Source: Saccoglossus kowalevskii
Taxonomy: Eukaryota > Hemichordata > Enteropneusta > Harrimaniidae
Reading direction: 5' to 3'
Assembly (NCBI RefSeq): GCF_000003605.2
Contig: NW_003134346.1
Location: 276,951-340,950, forward strand
Length of the DNA stretch: 64,000 nucleotides
The first letter of the stretch is position 1. Each line of letters opens with the position of its first letter. The notes beneath the pieces are model-generated. The model worked only from the letters and a program-made list of their open reading frames with translations, did not search any database and had not been told where the DNA came from. The position numbers were made by a program, and so were the translations under genes. Below, in pieces: positions 38,041 through 48,090 of this stretch.

Positions 38041-38431
38041 ATCGATTACAGTATGAAGCCTTAAACTTCGGTTAGTTCCAGTGAAATTGAAAAATAAGAT
38101 CAATAAATGCCTCCATATAAATAGCATTATAGTGCCCACAAAGAGCATATTGTTAATAATAATTGATAAATAAAACATATTTAGTTATTCAATATTTAAG
38201 GATTTATTTTTGCTTGATATATCCTTCGAACAAAACAAGCATATTAATTCATATGCCATTTCCGCCTGAAGCTTAGCCTGCATAACACATTGAATTCACG
38301 TATAATTTACAAGAATTTGTTATCTTACATAACTTTGTATACAGACAGATTTCTGAATTAAAATATAAGTTATAATAACCACTTGAAACTCTATTATTTC
38401 TCAATCAGTTATTTTTACTAAACATAATAAC
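38041..38431. other. Gene-free AT-rich sequence
   Basis: Nothing recognisable was seen between the small open frame and the composite miniature element. Confidence 0.5.
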
Positions 38432-38749
38432 TATTATTATACATCTGTCACCGTACGCCATAAGTTACAGGGTGCCGTAATTTTGCGGTATTTTACGGGG
38501 TGCCACCAGAGTTTAACCGGACTCCACACAAAGAAGTTCGGTTATTCTGTTCTAAACAGAATTTTGGATTTCTGCATTCCCATGGTGTATCATTGGAAGG
38601 AAAAGATGTATTATAATAATATGATTATTACGAAAATACCTCAAAGTATGTACTCAGACAGTACGCTGAGCAGCGACCTCCGCTGAGCGTCGGTCGATAC
38701 TCTAGCTGTACTGTCTTCGTGCATACTTTGAGGTATTTTCGTAATAACC
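38432..38749 (+). mobile_element. Non-autonomous composite element with palindromic end, copy 2
   Basis: Second copy of the family at 8659-9064, inverted relative to it. Part one (38432-38618) has inverted ends TATTATTATACATCT and AGATGTATTATAATA. Part two (38623-38749) is a 127-base palindrome with 31-base arms carrying ATACCTCAAAGTATG and its complement. Loop sequences of the two copies are clearly related, including ACAGTAC and its complement inside each loop, so the loop is inherited and not random filler. This copy lacks about 90 bases found in part one of the other. No coding capacity. Confidence 0.8.
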
Positions 38750-40172
38750 TCATATTAATAATTCTTTCAGATGCCTCCTCTGACGTGTCAGTGTAAACAT
38801 CTAATTTAACAGTAGCATACACAGTGTGTGGCGATAATAACGTTGTATGTGCCGGGAATTTATGCTGAATCCTGTTTAGATTTAGTGAACGCAATGCTAC
38901 GGGGACATTATAAACATGCAATAGTCCGTCAATATTAAATGCTTTCGTTTATCGATACGCCGCATCTCAAAGCTTATATTGAACTCACTTGACATCCCGC
39001 GAGGTCGTAATCTACATATTCATATATTAAAATTGGCTTTTCGTGAATCCATACGTGTTTCAAATCACACTTGTATATATTAATATATATGTATCGTGGT
39101 ACATATCAGATCGCTATGATACCGATTATTGAGCCAATGTTAATATGTTGCCGCTATCCATACATCGTATTAGCATTATATCCACGACTATTACCGTTCG
39201 TCGCTTGCGTACTTTTCGCGGTCACAAGCCCGAATACGAAAATAAGCATAATCTGGTGGGTGAATATTAACCGTGTGCGTACCAATAATGATATACAAGC
39301 AGTGCTGTTTTAATAGGAATGTCAATGTCTCGTCTCCTTTCGTTAAGAGCTTTAAATGTATTTGTACTGTTTCTACTATTAAAGTAATCCCTTGGTTATG
39401 AATAAATTACGTGATGTCACACTAGGGAATACCTCATGGTGATATACTTTAATAAAAAAATAACATTTATTTGTACAACGACTGAAAACTAATGACTAGA
39501 AATAAACTTGCTGGTGAAGCATTGGTGCGTAGAACAATCAAATGAAGGTTTCGAGAACAAAGTTTAACGCGCCCAAATAAGGTATAAGGACAGCTCGTTT
39601 GTTGTATACATACGGTATTAGCCGCCTCACTAATTGAAAATTAACCTCAAAGCCATTGAAGCATTTGTCCGTGAATTTTACTATTGTACTCAACGTTTTA
39701 TAAATTAAAAAAATATAATATTAATTTATTCTACATAGCTATTAAATGTTGTTTATGAATTGGGTTTTGCATATTAACACAGCAAACTATATATGTGACA
39801 TTGGGGACAACTGCGGAACCATAATTTTCTAGGCGGATAGATACATTTGAAATCCGGACAGCCATATATTCTTTCACTGTCTATTCCCAAGTACCTTCCC
39901 AACGGTTCCACGGTAAGTTCAACGCATCTTATATCATTCGCATGTTGAACTTGAGAAAGGTCAAGTACACACTAGAACACACACGGATATGAGCTTATAG
40001 CGTCTATATATAGAGTTTACGTTTTATAAAATGATTGAGAAAATGCGTTCATAGAATACAAGGCTGTGCAATAAACTAGCACATACGAGCTAAGCACGTG
40101 ATCAAGGTGCATATCACACACAGTTACGAAATATCACTAACTGATATTTCACACTAAATGTGGCGATATGCG
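38750..40172. other. Gene-free sequence
   Basis: No gene, RNA or repeat was recognised. An open frame at 39071-39313 (plus) is short and without family resemblance. Confidence 0.5.
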
Positions 40173-40248
40173 TGCTAAACGTCATCAGTACGTGTGCTGC
40201 TAAACGTCATCAGTATGTGTGCTGCTAAACGTCATCAGTATGTGTGCC
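40173..40248. repeat. 25-bp tandem repeat, three copies
   Basis: The unit GCTAAACGTCATCAGTAYGTG followed by TGCT is repeated three times with one C/T difference. It is short and probably recent. Confidence 0.9.
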
Positions 40249-40735
40249 CGGATTTTACGCGGAGAAAACGATATCGTTGGACGGTATCGTTATTATCGCT
40301 GCGCTGTGTGAATTTCGCAACAGTCACTGGGCAGTGACAATAACTCATAAAATTGACGACTGAAAGTTGATTTTGATTAAGAAGGGTAATATTTCTGCCG
40401 ATTTATAAAACCCTCGGCGGTCGTCTCTGCAAATGCGCGTCAACCGATGCACTCAGACGCCACACCTGATCAGCACGGATGAACGCATGATTAAGTGAAC
40501 GTAGTTTCGTGAAATAACAATATCTCTGTACTTTCGACACACGTCATGTCATGTGATCAAAAGGTTATCGCCTGATATCAATCACTTATTTGGAGAATCG
40601 TCTGATACTCGTGACGTCATGAGCTCTATTACCCGCTACCTTGGGTGTTTGGATGAAATTAGTCCATTACGTCACTCGTATCAACCAGCTCCACGAACAA
40701 ATGATATAAGTTGATAACCTAAGAGAAACATTACG

Positions 40736-40868
40736 TTAAAAGGCGGCAGTCGTCGTGCCGCGTCCTGTTCGATATGGGACTCATAGTGACGTATACAACG
40801 CGTGTAAAATACATTGTTTATTTACATGAAATTCGAACACGCGCTACGTGACGACTACCGCGCTTTAA
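40736..40868 (-). mobile_element. TTAA/GTCGTC miniature element family 2, copy 1
   Basis: It is 133 bp with TTAA at both ends. The left end reads TTAAAAGGCGGCAGTCGTCG and the right end, inverted, TTTAAAGCGCGGTAGTCGTC. Its reverse complement matches 43763-43895 at roughly nine bases in ten over the full 133 bp. The core CATGTAAATAAACAATGTAT and TTTTACACGCGTTG is shared. The GTCGTC end motif links it to family 1. Non-coding. Confidence 0.88.
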
Positions 40869-41149
40869 ATAAATGTGAAGTTAGTAATAAAAACACTCTG
40901 TTCGAACTTTTGCGAAAACAAATCCTATAACGTGGCGTTCAATGAGTTAATATAACTGTCAGATTAGATTACTCCCTTCTTTAATGAATAACCGAAGTTG
41001 TCCGCCCCCGTATTTGAGACAAAAAACTAGTGTCGTCAGCCACACAATGGCAAAACGCTGGTAAATTCGTGAGAAACTTGATCTACAAATTTTCGAGAAT
41101 AACCAAATTGTTAGATTAAACCACATATCATGAAATAATGGATGTTAGT

Positions 41150-41480
41150 AAACAGTCCCCATCAGCGCCATAGACTTTATGTGGCGGCATGGTCGTCGTG
41201 CAACGTCACGGTCCCCGAGCAGTGTCACAATACCGATGCGGCGACGTGTTCGTCGTTCAACGCCACGGTCGCCAAGCAAAGTAACAGTCCCTATGCGGCG
41301 GCATGGACGTCGTGCAACGCCACGGTCGCCAAGTAGAGCCACAGTCCTTTTTCAACAGCATGGTCGTCGTGCAACGACACGGTCAACAAGCAGAGCTACA
41401 ATCCTGATGCGGCGGCATGGTCGTCGTGGAACGCAACAACTTTTGTGTAATGCAATGCCATGCTCGTAGCGCAATATCAC
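41150..41480. repeat. 57-bp GC-rich minisatellite, about five to six copies
   Basis: Units of 57 bases built on GCGGCATGGTCGTCGTGCAA, then CGCCACGGTCGCCAAGCAGA and a short linker. The period is exact at 57 (19 codons), so several frames stay open on both strands, one giving Arg-rich units with RSPSRAT. Divergence between units is moderate. The unit core GGTCGTCGTGC resembles the ends of TTAA family 2, and a family 2 core follows directly at 41497-41553. The array therefore probably grew from the end of such an element. Coding is unlikely, since no start context, splice sites or flanking open frame support it. Confidence 0.85.
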
Positions 41481-41496
41481 AGTCCTTGCATACCAC

Positions 41497-41553
41497 GCTT
41501 TCGAACTTCATGTAAACAAAAAGAAAGTATTTTACACGCGTTTTAGAGAAGGA
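41497..41553 (+). mobile_element. Partial TTAA family 2 element next to the 57-bp minisatellite
   Basis: TTCGAACTTCATGTAAACAA followed by GTATTTTACACGCGTT matches the core of both 133-bp family 2 copies in order and spacing. Only this part of the element is recognisable. The left end seems replaced by the 57-bp array, and the right end is eroded. Confidence 0.65.
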
Positions 41554-42275
41554 TATGAACTTATTTTTGTTCATACAACTTGTTGTGACGCCTCTACGTC
41601 TTTATTAATCTGAGTATAATTCCACAGGAAAGTCACCAAAAGATAAATCAAAAGATTATATAGACATAGACGACTAATCATCTTATGCACGGTTTATCTG
41701 ATCTACCTCTCAGACTGTCAGAGCTTGCAACAATTAATACATTGTTTATTTGTAAGACATATTATTGCGTGTTCCATCCATATATAAACAGTTATAGGGA
41801 TAAAATATATGACTCATCAAGATCGAATGTGTCGGAAACCCAGATTCTATATTAAGCTAAATTAACGGCGTTGTTCGATGTTGTTATATTATATATACAT
41901 GTATACGTAATAATACAACTCATGGGCAACGCTTTCATATTAGGTGGCGAGCGAGTGCTGATCAGGGATTGGAATTTTGTGACTGACATGACATTCACAT
42001 ACGCAAACTGTTGGCCAGCATGCAAACAACTCAGACTGACGTCACAATGGGACTAACTATAGGTGGCGCATCAAACACGCACCACAGTACTGCTCATGTG
42101 CACGTATCACTCTGTTACTGTTCCACGTTCCGCTGACCGAGTCATTTGATTATGTGGGTTCAACCACACACGCAATACCGAAACGCGTTTGGGTGTAATT
42201 AGAAAGAAGTGGTTCTTAATATTCAGTATTACCGCAGTGCTAGTTAAATCGCTTTACAGCTGCCACGTCGTCTTT

Positions 42276-42508
42276 CAGAGGCGGTGGCACGAAATTTTTC
42301 ACGGGGAGGGGGCGAGATCTGCTCACCAACATTGCGACCTCATTAGGGGGTCCGGGGACATGCTCCCCATCAAAAATGTTGAAGTATAGACCCTCTGAAA
42401 CGCTACTTCCTGCATTTTGAGGTGCAAATTCTGCTGACACAGATGGTTTCAGTTTGATTTTAGAGGAGCGACGCCCCCACATTTTGTTCGAGGGGGCAAC
42501 CGCCTCTG
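42276..42508. mobile_element. hAT-like miniature element
   Basis: The ends are inverted: CAGAGGCGGTGGCACG on the left and, inverted, CAGAGGCGGTTGCCCC on the right. CAGRGGCGG starts followed by a TTTTT and G-rich stretch are typical of non-autonomous hAT elements in many animals. The body is GC-richer than its flanks and non-coding. No clear 8-bp target duplication is visible, and the exact right end could lie a few bases further out (CCCCCTG). An open frame across it on the minus strand is a by-product. Confidence 0.6.
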
Positions 42509-43548
42509 CCCCCTGAATGTAATCGTAATGTGCACCGTGTATACTGTAATGTAAGAATAATTACAGTTATAGAACAAGGTCCCTGTGATTTTGTTTTAGT
42601 TTTCTACTTAGATTTGTGTAAGAGTGTGACAAAGCATCGATTATTATTGTTAGAACGTGCTCAGTTCCAACCAAGCTGATAAATTATCTTTATGACATAC
42701 ATATTGATTCTTCATTGCAGACAGAATAAACTTGTCTCACTTCTGTTGACTACCGATTTTACCTGTTCAATGGACGCTTTGACAATCTATACAATGCGCT
42801 CTGTTATCTGGCATACCACAATCTTATGATCCATTCCTGGAATATAATGTATTAGACATGTAACTGCAATACTAACACGTGGTTAACCTGTTACGTTTAC
42901 ACGCATACGCGCGCATACTAAAATTCCGCCATATTCGATAGGTGATTCAGTGTTATCGTCTGCAGTAGTATTTGTCATATTGTCAAGAAAGTATTGTTAT
43001 TAGTCTATCCTTTGACTAATGTCACGGTGGTTTCATTTAATAGTTTGATTGATGGCATTATTAGTATTTTAATATCAATTTGTAATTTTCTACATGAAAA
43101 GTAAATTAATCAGTGACGTCATACTTGTATCGTTGATGGGGATTGGAAAAGAGACGCGTTTAGTTAAAAAAATTGTTCAGCGGTAACACTACTCGCTGCT
43201 ATTAAACTGATTAGTACATTCTCCCGCCTGTCAAGTCACACAAATGAGTTCTCAAAACTGGCTCCCCGTAGAATGTCCCGTCATAGTGGACAGAATACAA
43301 TCCGTTCAATTATTTATATTTGTGTAAGTTGTGGATTAAAACAAATAGAAAGAAGAACCCGCGAAAGATAACACTTCCTAACGTGCTTGATTTGTTTACC
43401 GCAACGAATGCCTACTCCGGCGTTGAAGCCAAATAACCGGCTATTGAGAACAAAACACTGCTCACATTAATGTATATGCACACACAGGAGGAGAACCTGT
43501 ACCTGCCGATTCAAAGATTACATTTTCAGTTGAGTAGACCGGATTTGA

Positions 43549-43573
43549 AAGGAAGGAAGGGAGGGAGGAAGTC
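43549..43573. repeat. GGAA/GGGA purine repeat
   Basis: A short imperfect GGAAGGAAGGGAGGGAGGAA tract. Confidence 0.85.
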
Positions 43574-43762
43574 TGATGTTTGGTGAGTTATAAAGCGGTT
43601 GTCTGGATAATTTCATTTTCACATTACCTCTATGTTACCTCAGATTCATGACACGATAGTCGAATCTATGGAAACCCAAGCGATCGAAGTTCATCTATCT
43701 AATTGCACTTTTTTTTAGTACAGAACATATTAAGCGAAACAGACGACGCTATTGGGACACAC

Positions 43763-43895
43763 TTAAAGCGCGGTGGTCGTCGCGCAGCGCGTGTTAGAAT
43801 TTCATGTAAATAAACAATGTATTTTACACGCGTTGTTTGCGTCACTATGAGTCCGATATCGAACAGGACGCGTCACGACGACTGCCGCCCTTTAA
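43763..43895 (+). mobile_element. TTAA/GTCGTC miniature element family 2, copy 2
   Basis: It is 133 bp, begins TTAAAGCGCGGTGGTCGTCG and ends, inverted, TTAAAGGGCGGCAGTCGTCG. It has exactly the same length as the copy at 40736-40868, of which it is the inverted match. Intact TTAA at both ends and high similarity point to relatively recent movement of the family. Non-coding. Confidence 0.9.
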
Positions 43896-44494
43896 AAATA
43901 CATAAACAAGTCAGTTTGAAAATACACACATGTTCCATTTGCCGAACGTCCCTAGGTACTGCAGAACCTTCGGTGTCACAGATATGTATTCCATATTCCC
44001 TATTCCTTGGCGCTCTCTGCGGTCTCGGCATTTTGCGAAGTGTCGATATTTGACCATAACAACCAGTTTATAGGAGCCCTCGGGACAAACATATCGCCAG
44101 TGTTTCCATGCACTTATTGACTTATACCGACATTAATTAACTAAGCAAAATTGGGGTTGAACGTGTCATACTTTCAAATGTTTATTTTTGTAATGTATAT
44201 AAAATTGTGATTATCATTCGCGACGTCTATATAGGTTCGTTTAATGTTGAAGGTTGCCACGCGGGACACAAGTAGCTACGTTGAATGGTGCAAATATACG
44301 GCGTGTATAAACACTCAACACCGTATGCCTATTACCCGGATTGGAACAAATTATTTGTGCAAACCTCGTTAACGAGTGGGTGTTGTCAATGAATTGATAT
44401 ACACTAACGATCTTATACAAATCATACCCAAGTTTGCTTTACTACCGACTGACTCCCGGTGGTTGCGAACGAGGATGCTGATACCAAATATCAA

Positions 44495-44498
<4 letters not shown>

Positions 44499-44548
<50 letters not shown>

Positions 44549-44655
44549 NNNNNNNNNNNNNNNNNNNNNNNNNNNNNNNNNNNNNNNNNNNNNNNNNNNN
44601 NNNNNNNNNNNNNNNNNNNNNNNNNNNNNNNNNNNNNNNNNNNNNATATATATAT
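44499..44655. repeat. TA microsatellite containing an assembly gap
   Basis: About 25 TA units, then 97 unknown bases (N, 44549-44645), then about five more units. The gap size is probably an estimate and the true repeat may be longer. Confidence 0.97.
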
Positions 44656-46179
44656 TGCATATCTTCAACAAAACAGAAAAGGGGGCGTGTAATTAATCGT
44701 GATACAACTAATATATATTTATAAATTTCCTTTTTTTATTATAAATTGTCGTATATTTTGTTGAGTGCTGGTATCCGAGGTCACTCGCAGTTAGTCATTC
44801 AATTTCAGTGGCAGTAATGCGCGTCATTCAACGTTCACATTCACTTGACGGCTTTGACGAGTAATCATTATAAAAAAAAAGCAATTTTCATCATTTTTCT
44901 CATCAAGTTATTATAACATTCGTGTTCTTTGCAGTATGATTGATCGCTGCCTGCCATTAGAGATAATGAAGGGAAGCTATAAACTCATCCACCCTAGACG
45001 CATTTTGCTTATAAAAGCGCACTTAGAATAACTTTATACGCGAAGTTAAATGACGCATCGGAAAAATGTGTTCTTTGTGCACTTATCTCGGGTAAGATGT
45101 ACCATAATTGCTTTGACATCTTACTCTGTTTGTTGGTTAATTTGGGACGCTAGCATAGAGTCACAGACATGGGCGATTGGAAATATCGTGACTAACTGAA
45201 ATACGACCGTGGTGTATCATAATAATTATGTAAATTAACTACACCACAATAAAAAAAACTGAGTAAATGGGATCTGAGATAGCTTAATACGCTAGTCTTG
45301 CCAGAATTCAAAATGTGGATTTTTTGTGTATAAATGATATTATAGTAATACGCCACAACTAAACATAGTGCCTTAGTGCAGGGAAGATTTGCAAATTTGA
45401 ATCTTTCTTTTGTAAAACACAACTCCAAATTTCTCTTATGGCCACTTCCAATAGTACGATAACTCGTCTTCATACTGTCGCCATGGCGTATCATTTTGAT
45501 TTTACTAGACGTCGCCTACATTGTATGTTCGCCCAAGCCTGTACTGTTTTACGCTTACAAGAAACGCGATAACATCTTTGAAATCCTCGCATCAAACACG
45601 TGAACCGGATGCATGATATAAGTAGCAAGAAAATATATTCACTTTTCCAGAACCCGTCTACGTATATTCCGGGGACTTGCGAGACGAGGCCTGTTGAAAA
45701 AAAAAAGAAGAGTGGGCAAGTCATTATTACGTTAGACTTTTGCGTGACATAGTCTCGCTGTCGACCTTGTGCCATTTTTGTTTAGCGACTAAAACAATGT
45801 ATCGTACAAGGAATATGAACCTCGTAACCTTTCTTTTTCTGAACCATGCTCTGTAATTACCCCTGTGGGCTCGACCGCAAGACTGCCATCCACATATGAC
45901 ATACGTAATCAGTGAAAATTACCGTCCCCGTAAACACCTAACGACAAGACTGGGACTTGATGTAATTTTACTTGACGCAGGATCAATGTCAATTATTGTC
46001 AAGCACAAACACACATATAGATTTAAATAACTTCTACTCAAACAATAAGCAGACGCTTTTATTGCAGTAAAGAAAACTTTTAAGTTACTCTGGACGCGAT
46101 TGATTCAAGTTGACAGGTAATTACGCATCGTTGATGAGTTGACGCGATTACAGAAGAGGAAAAAACGAACTCTTTCACT
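44656..46179. other. Gene-free sequence
   Basis: No gene was recognised. Two open frames on the minus strand (45192-45494 and 45491-45775) adjoin, but they lack domain features and splice sites. Confidence 0.5.
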
Positions 46180-46780
46180 TTTTTTTGTATCTTAACAAAC
46201 ATAGATTTTCAGCGCGAATCAGAGAAAAAAAAATCGCACAAATAACTCATTAATCATAACGGGTTGAATTGATGGAGCTACAATTGAATGTGTCGTTATT
46301 GATTACATCACAAGGAAATGTCACGACAAGTCATGTTAGTATGCAGTATAGGTACAATCGAATGATAATGACTGCATCTCTCATAACACAAATTAGTACT
46401 AATGTACTAAGAAAATAATTTATAAAATACAATAGTAACAACAACAAAAATAACAATAACAACAATAACAACAATGTGGTTATTGCATCTCGACGTTCTA
46501 GCAAACGTGTACTCATAATCCCAATCGGCATCTAGTGATACTGTGTATTGTAGTCTTTATCGAATACCCATGATTCCTTGCGACCACTTTCACGCTGTTG
46601 CCCTTCACAGAATCAAGCAATTTACTTTAATAACCGGAAACGTTTGAAAGTCACGTGGTAGCCCCAAGACGTGCGCCGCGACGAACTACCGAAAAATGTA
46701 TAAAAGGATATTGCTACTACTATAGAAGTAGCGTTTCCTTTCGGTGGAGGAAATACTGGAATTAAGACGTATTACATCAT
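46180..46780 (+). repeat. Old direct duplication, left copy
   Basis: This segment matches 47560-48090 in the same orientation through several blocks in order. GAATGTGTCGTTATTGATTA (46286) corresponds to GAATATGTCGTTATTGATTA (about 47670), and AAAGGATATTGCTACTAC (46703) to the same words at 48030. Offsets of 1384 and 1327 show small insertions and deletions. Either it is a tandem duplication or two insertions of one dispersed repeat. It includes a hairpin listed separately. Confidence 0.7.
46688..46745 (+). ncRNA. Conserved hairpin, left copy (candidate structured RNA or DNA palindrome)
   Basis: CCGAAA pairs with TTTCGG at the base, GGA with TCC further in, and GCTACT with AGTAGC around an eight-base loop. 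The right copy (48017-48071) keeps the hairpin, and one basal pair has changed on both sides from A-T to G-C. One compensatory change is suggestive, not proof. The 5' arm has a larger internal loop than a typical microRNA precursor, so a microRNA is only one option. Transcription is not shown by the sequence. Confidence 0.3.
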
Positions 46781-47559
46781 ACTTGCGCCCGTCATTTCAT
46801 TGTATGCAATTTCATTTATATTTTGCCCTTTAGGTTTATCAAGTTTTTTTGTGCGAATAAATTCATGCGTAGTTCGTGACAAGTATTTCGAGTGGCCTTA
46901 CAATAAACCACACTGTTGGGTGTATAGTTTGTAATCGAGGTCGAATGATGTTTGCTTTGAATACCACGCTACACAAAGGCAAATTGTAGTTTAACAAGGA
47001 TATGTTTTGTGTAAGCTGCGGGGATTTCAAATCTCAGTACAAATACTACCATAGCGGATTACAATATCTTTGTGAATAGAACCCCAGACGCCCACAGTCT
47101 GTATAAAAATGAACAGTTTGGCTTTATACGAAAATGAGCATATGGGCTTAACAGTGGGGTCACGTGACCATTAGTGTTATTATAACTTGATTTTCCCACA
47201 GTATATATACACAATATAACTGTCTGAAAAACTATTCAACATGCAAGTACCAATACATTTTTTTTCATCAAGAAACCTCAACTAAATATTGTATCTTGTT
47301 TCTTTGTTTTTTGTTAAGTTTGTTTTATCAGTAATGTGTCGTGTATTGCAATTTCAGTGAAATGATTATTTCGGCGTTTCAAGTTTTGATTTTGACTGAC
47401 ACAAATATATTCTCAGTATGCATTTAGCGCTTTCATAATTGCTGGCATGTTTTTTTTTTTTTTTATATCAGTGTAGTTTCATAAAAGTCACTTGGAATTG
47501 TTAATTTGTAATTTGATTAATTATTGCCATGTTGGTAATACATTAAACTCTGTGACGTA

Positions 47560-48090
47560 ACAGTCAACATTTAGTTTAGTGCTTTTTGTGTGAACGTACT
47601 TTTTATATTTTATTATCTTACCAAATAATTGGGACATTTATCAAACCGGATTAAATTTATGATGCTATCATTGAATATGTCGTTATTGATTATATAAGAG
47701 AGTAGTTTAACGAGTCTTCGTGTGGGTATATAGTGCAGTGACGTCTAATACAATAATAATAGACGCATAAATCATAACTCCACCACCACGAACAATAACA
47801 TAAATTCGAGACATGCATTCTATGTGATGAGTATTTTTTTATTCACGTTGGCGTATGGCGGTGTTATTGTCTGTGACAGTTTGCTGCGATTAATAACGAT
47901 TTATTTGCAATCAAACTTCCGTCGTTACTTTTCACCGCATCAGATGGTTTTATTTATTAACCATAACCCTTTTTCAAATCGCGTGGTTGCCTCGAGATAT
48001 TGACGACGAGTAATGGCCGAAGAATGTCTAAAGGATATTGCTACTACTGTAGAAATATTATTTCCCTTCGGTGAATGTAAGTGTTTCTAA
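47560..48090 (+). repeat. Old direct duplication, right copy
   Basis: The partner of 46180-46780, with matching blocks in order and the same strand. Similarity is patchy but includes long near-identical words such as AAAGGATATTGCTACTACT. The intervening 0.8 kb shows no clear match to either flank. Confidence 0.7.
48017..48071 (+). ncRNA. Conserved hairpin, right copy
   Basis: CCGAAG pairs with CTTCGG at the base. Inner pairing is CTAC with GTAG, plus GGA with TCC. Compared with the left copy, the loop-side arm has drifted while the base stays paired. Same caveats as for the left copy. Confidence 0.3.

Noticed and set aside
40410-40460. GGCGGTCGTCTCTGCAAATG as another TTAA-family end
   Set aside because: The similarity is confined to one end; TTAA borders and a body match are missing.
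41142-41469. Overlapping long frames on both strands as possible Arg/Ser-rich proteins
   Set aside because: They come from a 57-bp (19-codon) tandem repeat that keeps several frames open; there is no start or splice support.
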